Source: Brevibacterium sp. S111 (lineage in GTDB: Bacteria > Actinomycetota > Actinomycetes > Actinomycetales > Brevibacteriaceae). From it: a stretch of 64,000 nucleotides of DNA. Below are positions 35,272-43,871 of this stretch, in pieces. The position numbers and the translations under genes are program-made. The notes beneath the pieces are model-generated. The model was given only the letters and a program-made list of their open reading frames with translations. It was not told where the DNA came from and ran no database searches. The stretch covers positions 124,001-188,000 of the forward strand of contig NZ_RHFH01000009.1 of assembly GCF_004745075.1 (NCBI RefSeq), in the 5' to 3' direction. How positions within the stretch are numbered: position 1 is the first letter of the stretch; each line of letters starts with the position of its first letter.

Positions 35272-36066
35272 ATGTCAGATCGCACCGAAACCTCACCCCG
35301 CTCGGGCCGCCGCTTTGAGGGACAGGTCGCCCTCGTCACCGGAGCCAGCCGCGGAATCGGGTTGGGCATCGCGCAGCGCCTCAACGACGAAGGCGCCACG
35401 GTCGTCCTCACCGCCCGCAAGCCCGAGGCGCTGCAGGAGGCGGTCGCGCAGTTCCCTGAAGGCACCGCGATCGGCATCGCCGGCAAATCCGACGACCCGG
35501 CGCACCGCGCGGAGGTCTTCGACACGATCGCCCAGAAGTTCGGCCGCCTCGACGTGCTCGTCACCAACGTCGGCATCAACCCCGTCTACGGTCCGCTCAT
35601 CGACCTCGACCTCGACGCCGCTCGCAAGATCCTCGACGTCAACGTGCTCGGCACCCTCGCATGGGTCCAGGGAGCCGTCCACCACGAGAAGCTGGGATTC
35701 CGGGAGAACAAGGGCCGGATCGTGAGCATCTCCTCGGTCGCCGGTGAGCGCCCGAGCCCAGGCATCAGCTTCTACGGAATCTCCAAGGCCGCCGTCTCCC
35801 ATCTGACGAGGTCCCTGGCCGTCGAGCTCGGGCCCGATATCCGCGTCAACGCCGTGGCTCCGGCCGTGGTCAAGACGAACTTCGCCACCGCCCTCTACGA
35901 AGGACGCGAGGAGGAGGTCGCCTCGGCGTATCCCGTCAAGCGTCTCGGTGCGCCCGAGGACATCGCCGCGGCCGTGGCCTACCTCGCCTCGGCCGATGCC
36001 GACTGGATCACCGCCCAGGTGCTCACCGCCGACGGCGGCGTCATCACCGCCGGCGGCAGCGCCTGA
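35272..36066 (+). CDS. SDR-family oxidoreductase (copy A)
   Basis: A 264-residue classical SDR: cofactor motif VTGASRGIGLGIA, the unusual VTNVGINPVYGP in place of NNAG, SISSVAG and YGISK. Most of its length is close to copy B at 39201; long blocks such as AVAPAVVKTNFATALYEGRE differ by only a few residues. The two look like a duplication. It lies next to the TetR regulator and ligase of the acyl-CoA cluster and may reduce or oxidise the same keto/hydroxyacyl-CoA or an isomer. It has its own start region, with a weak ribosome site. Confidence 0.9.
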   Translation: MSDRTETSPRSGRRFEGQVALVTGASRGIGLGIAQRLNDEGATVVLTARKPEALQEAVAQFPEGTAIGIAGKSDDPAHRAEVFDTIAQKFGRLDVLVTNVGINPVYGPLIDLDLDAARKILDVNVLGTLAWVQGAVHHEKLGFRENKGRIVSISSVAGERPSPGISFYGISKAAVSHLTRSLAVELGPDIRVNAVAPAVVKTNFATALYEGREEEVASAYPVKRLGAPEDIAAAVAYLASADADWITAQVLTADGGVITAGGSA

Positions 36067-36068
36067 CG

Positions 36069-36145
36069 CTGCGGGCGTCTGACACACGGGTGCCTGACTC
36101 GGGGGCTTCTGACGGCGGGGACGTCTGACGTCGCGGACAGCGCCT
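36069..36145 (+). repeat. degenerate tandem repeat after SDR copy A
   Basis: Directly after the stop, four to five imperfect units of about 15 bp recur around a core of the form GGGxGTCTGAC (…TCTGACACACG, CCTGACTCGG, TCTGACGGCG, TCTGACGTCG). Each copy contains TGA. Confidence 0.55.
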
Positions 36146-36190
36146 GAGGTCGCCATTGCCGGGTCGCGGAGGCACTGAAGACTCAAACAG

Positions 36191-36240
36191 TGGTCGCAAT
36201 CGGATACTTTCAAGGGCTGAAATGTATCCGATTGCGACCA
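36191..36240. terminator. 17-bp perfect stem, bidirectional terminator
   Basis: TGGTCGCAATCGGATAC (36191-36207) is exactly complementary to 36224-36240. The loop TTTCAAGGGCTGAAAT itself pairs TTTCA with TGAAA, so the whole forms a long bulged hairpin. It lies between the convergent SDR and TetR genes. Confidence 0.7.
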
Positions 36241-36310
36241 TTTCTCTCTGTGGCTGGCAGCTGCGAGGGTCAATTCATCGGCGAGTCCCCAAGCTCTTGC
36301 TTCGTCTTAC

Positions 36311-36390
36311 TCCGCCGGCAGTCCGGCTACTCCTCCGGCGGTCCGGTTACTCGGCCGGCAGTTCGGTTACTCCGCCGGCAGTCCGGCTGC
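36311..36390 (-). repeat. 4 x 20-bp tandem repeat that includes the tetR stop codon
   Basis: Four 20-bp units (36311-36330, 36331-36350, 36351-36370, 36371-36390), each close to TCCGCCGGCAGTCCGGCTAC. Read on the minus strand, each copy spells a version of the last codons of the regulator (G-L-P-A-E) and then TAA or TAG. The 3' end of the gene seems to have been duplicated in tandem. Confidence 0.85.
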
Positions 36391-37020
36391 ATGGGCGCAG
36401 ATCTCGCCGTAGCGTTTCGCCACCCCCGCCGGTTCGAGTTCGCCGTCGGGGCGATACCACTGAGACACGCCCGTGCAGATCGTCGTGATCGCCTGAGACG
36501 CATCGCGCGGGTGCTCCGTTGTGAAGGTACCGTCGGCGACGCACTCTTCGAGCACCTCGTCGAGCAGCTTCTGCTGCCGGTCACGGGCCGCGATGTGTGC
36601 CCGCCGGTGCTGACCCTGCAGGGCGCGGATCTCGCTGAAGGCGATGAACGCCAAAGCCGACTGGTGGGCGTGGAAGAGCAGCAGGCATTCGACGAGTCGG
36701 TCGAACCTCGCCAGCGGGGTCTGCGGACCATCGGCCAAGGCTGCGATGCTGCGTTGCCACAGGTCCTCCATGGCCAGCCGGTCGATCTCGGCGAGAATCG
36801 CATGCTTCGACGCGAAGTGATGATAGAGGCCGGGCACCGACAGGCCGGCGGCTCCGGCGAGCTGTCGGATGCTCGTCCCGTGGAATCCTCCGGTGACGAA
36901 TCGCTCGAGTGCGGCGTCGAGGATCGGCGACAGCAGCGGTGTGTCGTAGTTGCGCCAGTGGGTCGCGGATGTGTCGCTCACGAGTCGTCCTTGCTCATCA
37001 AATGCATCGTCTGAAGTCAT
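36367..37020 (-). CDS. TetR-family transcriptional regulator
   Basis: A 217-residue repressor. The N-terminal helix-turn-helix runs from about residue 30 to 75 (ILDAALERFVTGGFHGTSIR, LAGAAGLSVPGLYHHFASKH), and the rest is the helical ligand and dimer domain (ASQAITTICTGVSQWYRPDG) seen in regulators of acyl-CoA metabolism. It is divergent from the acyl-CoA ligase gene, with a 310-bp control region between them, so it probably represses the ligase-SDR-ACAD-kinase operon and responds to an acyl-CoA. Its last codons lie inside a tandem repeat. Confidence 0.92.
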   Translation of the reverse strand: MTSDDAFDEQGRLVSDTSATHWRNYDTPLLSPILDAALERFVTGGFHGTSIRQLAGAAGLSVPGLYHHFASKHAILAEIDRLAMEDLWQRSIAALADGPQTPLARFDRLVECLLLFHAHQSALAFIAFSEIRALQGQHRRAHIAARDRQQKLLDEVLEECVADGTFTTEHPRDASQAITTICTGVSQWYRPDGELEPAGVAKRYGEICAHAAGLPAE

Positions 37021-37211
37021 CTCTAATCTACGGGCAAATCAGCGGGGAGATGCCCAGTGGATCCCCGAATAGGTGCCCAGCAATCCTCGCACAGGCTCTC
37101 GCCTGATCGTCGCGACTGATTCGCGCCCAGCTAGTCGACCACACGCCCGCCTATTCGACATGCGCTTGCTCCGTCCGCCACGTGCCTGCCCGCTCGGTCG
37201 CCTCTTGCGCC

Positions 37212-37261
37212 CGAAACGTTTCGTGACCTACGATACATTCAATACCGAGCGAGCGATCGGT
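37212..37261. promoter_or_regulatory. candidate operators in the tetR-ligase control region
   Basis: The perfect palindrome CGAAACGTTTCG lies at 37212-37223. A second partly palindromic element, ACCGAGCGAGCGATCGGT, lies at 37244-37261, of the ACCGA-N-TCGGT type seen for TetR repressors of fatty-acid genes. Both sit 70-120 bases upstream of the ligase start. Elsewhere in the 310-bp gap (37021-37330) I see no gene. Confidence 0.4.
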
Positions 37262-37330
37262 CGGGTGGGTCAAAGTGCCGGAAGAGCACCACCTGCCCGA
37301 GTACGACGAGGTACGAAGGACGGACACCTG

Positions 37331-39091
37331 ATGGCAGTCGAAGACACCGCCTCCACGGCACATGTGTGGACGCGAATCTATCCCGCCGGAGTCGGCCAAG
37401 ACCCGGAGATCCACGACGAATCCGCAGCCCACGCGTGGCGCGCCCGGGTCGCGGCCTCACCCAACCAGCGTGCCGTTCTCTACCGAGGTCGAACCTTCAC
37501 GACTTCCGACATCGACCGCGAAGCCGAAGCGCTGGTCAGCGGATTCCTCGCCCGTGGTCTGCACAAATCGTCGATCATCGGCATCTACCTCCAGAACGTC
37601 CCGCAGTTCGCCGTGGCACTGCTGGCGGCGTGGAAGGTCGGCGTCGTTCCCCTCGTCCTCAACCCGATGTACCGCGGCCGCGAACTGCGCGCACTCATCG
37701 ACGATTCGGCCGCCTCGGCGATCATCTGCGACGAAGGCGACCTCGACCAGGTCCGGACAACGCTGACCGGCAGCTCCGTGACCTGGGTGCTCACGACGAA
37801 CGACGACGAATACGCCGGCGACACCACCGTCACCTCGACCGATGCAAGCGCGACCCCCGCAACGTCCACCGGCGCCGAGGCAGCCGGCCCCACTACCGGC
37901 GCCGAGGCGGCCGATCCCGAACCCGGAATCACCGTCGAGGCGTGGTCCGACGTCCTCGCAGCCCACCGCGCCGACGCAGGGACCCACCGCGCTGACCTGC
38001 TGCCCGGCCTCGACGATGCCGGCCTGCTTACCTATACGTCCGGGACCACCGGCCCGGCCAAGGGGGCGATCGCCACCCACCGCAACATCCTTGCTGTGGC
38101 ACGTTCGTACGGGGCGTGGATGAGCCTCGGCGAGGGTGACGTCATGCTCGCGATCGCCCCGCTCTTCCACATCACCGGAGCCGTGGCGTGTGCAGCGACC
38201 TCACTCATCCACCCGATCACGCTCGACTTCATCGGCCGCGTCAGTGCGGAGAAGATCGTCACGGCCATGCGTGAAGACGAGGTGACCGTGACGATCGGGT
38301 CGATCACCGTCTACAACGCTCTGCTCGAACACGAGACCGCCACCGCCGACGACCTCAGAAGCGTCCGCTACCTCTTCTCCGGCGGCGCCCCGGTGCCCCC
38401 AGCCACCGTGGAGCGGTTCCGGAACCGATTCGGCCTTTACATCCACAACATCTACGGCATGACAGAAACCGCCTCGGCGGTCATCGGTGTCCCACCGAAC
38501 ACCGAGGCACCCGTCGACCCCGCCACCGACACCCTGGCCATCGGGGTGCCTTTCCCGGGGCTGGAAGCGCGGATCGTCGACGTCGCCGACGGGTCCGTCA
38601 TCACCGATACCACCGCCGGCGAACTCGAGCTGCGCGGACCGCAGGTCACGCCCGGCTACCTCGGCCGAACCGAAGCCAACGAGGCGGCCTTCGACGATGG
38701 CTGGCTGCGCACCGGCGACGTCGGTGTCATGGACGACGCCGGCTGGATCTACCTCGTCGACCGCATCAAGGATCAGATCAACGCCTCCGGCTACAAGGTG
38801 TGGCCGCGCGAAGTCGAGGACGTCCTCTACGAACATCCGGCCGTGCTCGAGGCCGCCGTCGTCGGCCAACCTGACGACTACCGGGGCGAAACCGTCGTCG
38901 CCTACGTCTCCCTCCGCACCGGTCAGCAGGCCGCCCCCGAGGAGCTCATCGCGTTCACGAAGGAACGCCTGGCCGCCTACAAATACCCGCGCATCGTTCA
39001 CGTCATGTCCGACCTGCCGAAGACGCATACCGGGAAGATCCAGCGCAGACTGCTGCGCAATTCCGGCACCGAGGCGGCCCCGCAGAACTGA
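37331..39091 (+). CDS. acyl-CoA synthetase (AMP-dependent)
   Basis: A 586-residue ANL-superfamily ligase. The P-loop is YTSGTTGPAKGA (about residue 235), followed by IYGMTETASAV (about 375), the hinge YLVDRIKDQINASGYKVWPR (about 475) and the catalytic Lys in THTGKIQRRLL at the end. It activates a carboxylic acid to acyl-CoA with ATP. A Thr/Ala/Gly-rich insertion of about 40 residues interrupts the N-terminal domain at about 160-200. The start ATG follows GAAGGACGG. It heads an operon with SDR copy B, an ACAD11-like dehydrogenase and an APH-type kinase, and would correspond to LvaE in the levulinate pathway. Confidence 0.93.
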   Translation: MAVEDTASTAHVWTRIYPAGVGQDPEIHDESAAHAWRARVAASPNQRAVLYRGRTFTTSDIDREAEALVSGFLARGLHKSSIIGIYLQNVPQFAVALLAAWKVGVVPLVLNPMYRGRELRALIDDSAASAIICDEGDLDQVRTTLTGSSVTWVLTTNDDEYAGDTTVTSTDASATPATSTGAEAAGPTTGAEAADPEPGITVEAWSDVLAAHRADAGTHRADLLPGLDDAGLLTYTSGTTGPAKGAIATHRNILAVARSYGAWMSLGEGDVMLAIAPLFHITGAVACAATSLIHPITLDFIGRVSAEKIVTAMREDEVTVTIGSITVYNALLEHETATADDLRSVRYLFSGGAPVPPATVERFRNRFGLYIHNIYGMTETASAVIGVPPNTEAPVDPATDTLAIGVPFPGLEARIVDVADGSVITDTTAGELELRGPQVTPGYLGRTEANEAAFDDGWLRTGDVGVMDDAGWIYLVDRIKDQINASGYKVWPREVEDVLYEHPAVLEAAVVGQPDDYRGETVVAYVSLRTGQQAAPEELIAFTKERLAAYKYPRIVHVMSDLPKTHTGKIQRRLLRNSGTEAAPQN

Positions 39092-39200
39092 GAACCGTGC
39101 CGACGCCGAGGCAGCCCGCCCCGCCGTCACTGACAACCAACCACCCCCACCGGCCGTGACCGGCAGCCACCGACAGACAACCCGCAACACAGGAGAATCT

Positions 39201-39980
39201 ATGAGCGAACACGTGACCGGACGCCGTTTCGAGGGCCAGGTCGCCCTCGTCACCGGCGCCAGCCGCGGCATCGGCCTCGGCATCGCGCAGCGTCTGCAGG
39301 CCGAAGGCGCGACCGTCGTCCTCACCGCCCGCAAGCCCGAGCCCCTGGCCGAGACCGTCGCTGAGTTCCCCGCCGGCACCGCCGTGGGCATCGCCGGCAA
39401 ATCCGATGACGCGGCCCACCGCGCCGAGGTCTTCGACACGATCGCCGAGAAGTTCGGTCGCCTCGACGTGCTCGTCACGAATGTCGGCATCAACCCCGTC
39501 TATGGGGGCACCGTCGATATCGAGCTCGACGCGGCTCGCAAGATCCTCGAGGTCAACGTGCTCGGCACGCTCGCCTGGATCCAGGGTGCGATAGGCCACG
39601 ACGGACTGCACTTCAGGGAGAACAAGGGCCGGGTTCTGTCCATCTCCTCTGTCGCCGGACAGAACCCGAGCGAAGGCATCGGTATGTACGGCGTCTCGAA
39701 GGCCGCCGTCGCCCACCTGGTCAAGACCCTCGCCGTCGAACTCGGACCCGATATCCGCGTCAACGGCATCGCCCCGGCCGTTGTCAAGACCCGCTTCGCC
39801 ACCGCCCTCTACGAAGGCAGGGAAGCTGAGGTCGCCGCCGCGTACGCGGTCGGACGGCTCGGAGCGCCCGAGGACATCGGTGCCGCCGCAGCCTACCTGG
39901 CTTCGTCGGATGCCGACTGGATCACCGCCCAGATTCTCACCGCCGATGGCGGACTCATCACAGCAGGAGGCACAGCATGA
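39201..39980 (+). CDS. SDR-family oxidoreductase (copy B), LvaD-like position
   Basis: A 259-residue SDR starting at ATG with AGGAG 8 bases upstream. It has the cofactor motif VTGASRGIGLGIA, VTNVGINPVYGG, SISSVAG and YGVSK. It is a near-duplicate of copy A 4 kb away. In this operon, between an acyl-CoA ligase and an ACAD/kinase pair, it holds the place of LvaD, which reduces levulinyl-CoA to 4-hydroxyvaleryl-CoA; a 3-hydroxyacyl-CoA role is equally possible. Its stop overlaps the next gene's ATG (ATGA). Confidence 0.92.
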   Translation: MSEHVTGRRFEGQVALVTGASRGIGLGIAQRLQAEGATVVLTARKPEPLAETVAEFPAGTAVGIAGKSDDAAHRAEVFDTIAEKFGRLDVLVTNVGINPVYGGTVDIELDAARKILEVNVLGTLAWIQGAIGHDGLHFRENKGRVLSISSVAGQNPSEGIGMYGVSKAAVAHLVKTLAVELGPDIRVNGIAPAVVKTRFATALYEGREAEVAAAYAVGRLGAPEDIGAAAAYLASSDADWITAQILTADGGLITAGGTA

Positions 39981-41239
39981 GCCGGATCCCGACAGAGGTC
40001 GAGCAGCTGCGGTCCCGCACCCGCACGTTCATCCACGAGGTCGTCATCCCCGCCGAGCCCCACCCCGGCGACTACCTCGACGAGGCGGTCCTGGCTGAGC
40101 TCAAGGCCAAAGCGAAGGATGCCGGTGTCTTCGCCCCGCATGTGCCCACGGAATGGGGCGGCCAGGGAGTGCCGACCGAATTTTGGTCCCCGATCTTCCA
40201 GGAAGCCGGATACTCGCCGATCGGGCCCGCCGTGCTGGGCTGCATGGCACCCGACGAAGGCAATATGCACATGCTCGCCCAGATCGCCACACAGGAGCAG
40301 AAGGAACGCTACCTCGCGCCCCTGGCAGGTGGCGATGTGCGGTCCTCCTTCGCGATGACCGAACCCCACCCGGGCACGGGTTCCGACCCCTCGGCACTGA
40401 CTACTCGCGCAGTGAGAGACGGCGACGACTGGGTCATCACCGGGGACAAGCGGTTCATCTCCGGAGCCGAGCTGTGCAGCTTCTTCATCGTCATGGCCGC
40501 CACCGACCCCGAGGATGCCGACGGCTCCGCGACCGACGGATCCGGCGCCGCGCAGGCGAAGAAGGGCCAGGCGGCTACGATGTTCCTCGTCGATCGAGAC
40601 ACCCCGGGGGTGACGGTCGGTAAGCCGATCCATACCGTCGACCGCACGATCGCCGGCGGCCACCCCTACGTCCACTTCGACGAGGTGCGCGTGCCCGCCT
40701 CGGCGATCCTCGGCGAAGCCGGCAAGGGATTCACTTACGCGCAGGTGCGACTCGCACCGGCCCGGCTCACCCACTGCATGCGCTGGTTGGGATTGGCCCG
40801 CCGCGCCCTCGACACCGCCCTCGACCGGGCCGAGCACCGTGAAGCCTTCGGCGACATCCTCGCCCGTCAGGGGCTCGCGCAGGAGCTCATCGCACAGTCG
40901 GTCATCGACATCGAGACCTCCGAAGCGATGATCACGAAGACCGCCGAGGTACTCGACACGGACGCGAAGGAAGCGAACTCCCGGTCCTCCATCGCGAAGG
41001 TCTACTGCTCAGAGGCCGTCTACCGCGTCATCGACCGCGCCATCCAGCTCACCGGCGGTGACGGGGTCTCCGACCGGCTGCCGCTCATCCAGTACCTCAA
41101 TGACGTCCGCCCGTTCCGCATCTACGACGGAGCGACGGAGACGCACAAGTTCGCGATCTCCCGCCGCGCCTCGTCGAAGCGCCGTCGGCAGGTCGCAGCC
41201 GGAGCGCCGCGCCTCGACATCGTAGAGGAGGCCCGATGA
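39977..41239 (+). CDS. ACAD10/11-like acyl-CoA dehydrogenase family protein
   Basis: A 420-residue flavoprotein. The FAD site SFAMTEPHPGTGSDPSAL and GDKRFISGAELC are present. RLTHCMRWLGLARRALDTAL and the C-terminal IQLTGGDGVSDRLPL followed by IYDGATETHKFAI follow the pattern of ACAD10/ACAD11 and LvaC proteins rather than ordinary dehydrogenases. Those proteins remove phosphate from a 4-phosphoacyl-CoA made by a partner kinase. Here the next gene, overlapping by ATGA, is exactly such an APH-type kinase. A short Asp/Ala/Gly insertion is at about residue 175-195. Confidence 0.85.
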   Translation: MSRIPTEVEQLRSRTRTFIHEVVIPAEPHPGDYLDEAVLAELKAKAKDAGVFAPHVPTEWGGQGVPTEFWSPIFQEAGYSPIGPAVLGCMAPDEGNMHMLAQIATQEQKERYLAPLAGGDVRSSFAMTEPHPGTGSDPSALTTRAVRDGDDWVITGDKRFISGAELCSFFIVMAATDPEDADGSATDGSGAAQAKKGQAATMFLVDRDTPGVTVGKPIHTVDRTIAGGHPYVHFDEVRVPASAILGEAGKGFTYAQVRLAPARLTHCMRWLGLARRALDTALDRAEHREAFGDILARQGLAQELIAQSVIDIETSEAMITKTAEVLDTDAKEANSRSSIAKVYCSEAVYRVIDRAIQLTGGDGVSDRLPLIQYLNDVRPFRIYDGATETHKFAISRRASSKRRRQVAAGAPRLDIVEEAR

Positions 41240-42318
41240 CCGAGAAGCTCATCGACGTCGTCGCCACCGTCGCCGAGGCGCGCGCACTGTCGGCTCCTCC
41301 GCTGCTCATCGTCGACGTCCTCACCGACTACCTCGACGCCCACGGCATCGGGACCGGCCCCGTCCGCTGGGACCGCATCGGCGAAGGCCAGTCGAATGTC
41401 ACCTTCCGGATCCGCCGCGATGACATCGACGTGGTGCTGAGACGTGGACCCAGGCCGCCGATTCCGAAATCAACCCATGACATGGTCCGAGAGGCGAAGA
41501 TCCAGCAGGTGCTGCGCGGCCAGGGCGTGGCGGTGCCGACGATCCACCACGTGTGCGAGGACGAATCGGTTCTCGGCGTGCCGTTCTACGTCATGGATTT
41601 CGTGCCGGGCACCGTCGTCACCGACACCCTGCCCGACTTCCTCGCCGAGACGGCCGACCGGCAAGCGCTGAGCGAGGCCCTCATCGACCGCCTCGTCGAT
41701 CTCCACTCCGTCGACGTCACCGTTCCCGAAGTGGCCGCGCTCGGCCGCCCCGACGGCTACCTGCAGCGTCAGGTGAAGCTGTTCTCTGCCCTGTGGGAGA
41801 AGAACACTCAGCGTTCCCTGCCGCAGGTGAGCCGCCTCGGCGAGTGGTTGGCTGCGAACATTCCGGTCACTCAGGCTCATGCGGTCGTCCACGGCGACTA
41901 TCGGGCCGGGAACGCCATGATCGAGTCATCCTCGCCGGTGAAGGTAGCGGCGATCCTCGATTGGGAGATGTCGACTCTGGGTGATCCGCTCGCCGATCTC
42001 GGATACTTCCTGGCCACGTATACGGATCGCGAGCATACGCGCACGGTCATGGACCTGACCCCCGTGACCGCGGAAGCGGGCTTCCTCAGCCGGGCCGAAC
42101 TCGCCGCCCGGTATGCGGAGAAGACCGGGCTCGACCTGTCCGTGCTGTCCTGGTATGAAGCCTTCGCCCTGTGGAAGGCCGCGATCTTCAGCGAAGCGAT
42201 CTACACCCGATGGCTGGCTGGGGAGGCGCCAGCGGCCGGCGGATTCACCGGGGCGTTGGAGACCGGAGTGCCCGAACTCATCGAGGCGGCCGACGCCATC
42301 GCAGGCGCCATCGCTTAG
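41236..42318 (+). CDS. APH-type phosphotransferase (LvaA/ACAD11 kinase-like)
   Basis: A 360-residue aminoglycoside-phosphotransferase-fold kinase. It shows the ATP-site start GEGQSNVTFRIRRDDIDVVL, REAKIQQVL, the catalytic loop VVHGDYRAGNAMI (about residue 218) and the metal-binding ILDWEMSTLGDPLADLGY. In ACAD11 and in LvaA this domain phosphorylates the 4-hydroxyl of a 4-hydroxyacyl-CoA so the dehydrogenase-like partner can eliminate phosphate. The translational overlap with the ACAD11-like gene supports the same job. I see no small LvaB-type partner. A drug-resistance role is unlikely in this context. Confidence 0.88.
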   Translation: MTEKLIDVVATVAEARALSAPPLLIVDVLTDYLDAHGIGTGPVRWDRIGEGQSNVTFRIRRDDIDVVLRRGPRPPIPKSTHDMVREAKIQQVLRGQGVAVPTIHHVCEDESVLGVPFYVMDFVPGTVVTDTLPDFLAETADRQALSEALIDRLVDLHSVDVTVPEVAALGRPDGYLQRQVKLFSALWEKNTQRSLPQVSRLGEWLAANIPVTQAHAVVHGDYRAGNAMIESSSPVKVAAILDWEMSTLGDPLADLGYFLATYTDREHTRTVMDLTPVTAEAGFLSRAELAARYAEKTGLDLSVLSWYEAFALWKAAIFSEAIYTRWLAGEAPAAGGFTGALETGVPELIEAADAIAGAIA

Positions 42319-42378
42319 AAAAGAGCAGATCAGAGCAGTTCAGAACTACCACCCCGAAGAAGCAGTGGAAAGGAAGCC

Positions 42379-43669
42379 ATGACCGTCACGACCGCAGAGA
42401 CAAAGGTGCCTCTGCAGCTCAAGCGGCGATCCGTCGTCGCAAGCACCATCGGCAACGTCCTCGAATGGTACGAATGGAGCGCCTACGCGGTGTTCACCCC
42501 GTTCATCGCGGCAGCGATGTTCAACAGTGAGGACAAGGTCTCATCCGTCCTCGCAAACGCTCGGTGTCTTCGCCGTCGGATTCCTCATGCGGCCACTCGG
42601 CGGCATCGTGTTCGGCAGGATCGCCGACGTCAAGGGCCGGAAGTTCGTCCTCATCTTCACCATGCTCATCATGGCCGGCGGCTCGTTCCTCATCGCCGTC
42701 CTGCCCGGTTACGGACAGATCGGGGTCTTCGCCTCGCTCATCTTCCTCCTCGTGCGGGTGGCCCAAGGCTTCGCCCACGGCGGCGAATCGGCGACGGCGA
42801 ACTCCTATATCGCCGAGATCGCCCCGGCACGCCGCCGCGGATTCTGGGGCTCCATCGTCTTCGTCGCCATCTACGGCGGCTCGGTGCTTGCCTACACGGT
42901 CGGCGGGGTCATCACGAATGTCTTCTCCGAGGCCGCTGTCAGCGACTGGGCATGGAGGATCCCGTTCGCGCTCGGCGGCCTGCTCGCTCTCGTCGCCCTC
43001 TGGATGCGCCGCGGCATGGTCGAAAGCGACGTATTCGAAGCCGATGATCAGGCGGAGGCCGTCGCGCCCGTGCCCGTCGACCGGGGGCGGGTCGCCCGCG
43101 CCATCGTCCTCGTCGTGCTCATGACCTCCGGCATCACCGCCGCCCACTACACATGGACGTCGTATGCCTCGACGCTGGCGATCACCGAACGCGGCATGGA
43201 TGCCCAGACCGCCTACTGGGCGACAGTCGGGGCGCAGATCATCGCCCTCGTGTCGCTGCCGTTCTGGGGACTGCTGTCCGACCGGATCGGCCGTCGCCCG
43301 GTGCTCATCGGCTTCGGTGTGCTCATGGCGATCCTGCAGTATCCGCTCATGGGCATGATCACCGCCGCCGGCTGGTCTCTGTTCATCGCATCGACGCTGG
43401 CGCTGCTCGTCGTCTCGATGGCGGGCGCTCTGCTCTCGGCCGTGCTGTCCGAAGCCTTCCCGACGAAGGTGCGAACCCAGGGAATCGGCTTCGCCTACTC
43501 GGTGTCCGTGGCGGTGTTCGGCGGAACGGCGCCCTACCTCAACGGGCTGTTCAACTCGCTTGACCTCAGTTGGCTCTCCAGCGGCTGGGTGATCCTGCTG
43601 TGTCTGGCAACGATCGTCGCCGTGGTGAAGCTGCCCGAGACCAAAGGCAAGGACCTCAACGCGATCTGA
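42379..43669 (+). pseudogene. MFS (metabolite:H+ symporter type) transporter, frameshifted
   Basis: The gene begins well (ATG with AAAGGAAG upstream; SIGNVLEWYEWSAYAVFTPF-like first helix) but its frame is lost after KVSSVLA near 42557. Homology resumes one base out of frame at QTLGVFAVGFLMRPLGG and continues to the end (RRRGFWGSIVFVAIYGGS, LPETKGKDLNAI). The 1291 bases from start to stop are one more than a multiple of three, so one base was gained or two were lost. The two parts together give about 430 residues, normal for ShiA/KgtP-like transporters. It could be a true pseudogene or a sequencing error; it would have imported the acid degraded by the operon before it. Confidence 0.85.
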
Positions 43670-43747
43670 GCCGGTCGTGGGCAGACGACACCTCTGCCGA
43701 CAAACGGGTTGATGACCGAAGCACTCGTGCACGCATGCGTTTCTCGG

Positions 43748-43871
43748 CACTCACCCCGTTTCTCGGCGAGTGGGCGGGGCGCAGACCCGTTTGTCGGCGA
43801 GGGGGCGGGGCGCAGGCCCGTTTCTCGGCGAAAGGCCTATGCGCAGATCCGTTTGTTGGCGAGCAGACCCG
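43748..43871. repeat. 4 x 31-bp tandem array
   Basis: Units at 43748-43778, 43779-43809, 43810-43840 and 43841-43871 share the core CCCGTTTxTCGGCGA, preceded by GCGCAGA or a variant. A degenerate fifth copy may precede them. There are no spacers between units, so it is a minisatellite and not a CRISPR. Confidence 0.8.

Noticed and set aside
41236..42318. Aminoglycoside resistance gene
   Set aside because: The APH fold is shared with LvaA/ACAD11 kinases, and the gene overlaps an ACAD11-like dehydrogenase in a catabolic operon.
42379..43669. Programmed ribosomal frameshift in the transporter
   Set aside because: No slippery sequence, downstream stem or known precedent in this family; mutation or sequencing error is simpler.
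43748..43871. CRISPR array
   Set aside because: The repeat units are contiguous with no spacers, and no cas gene is present.
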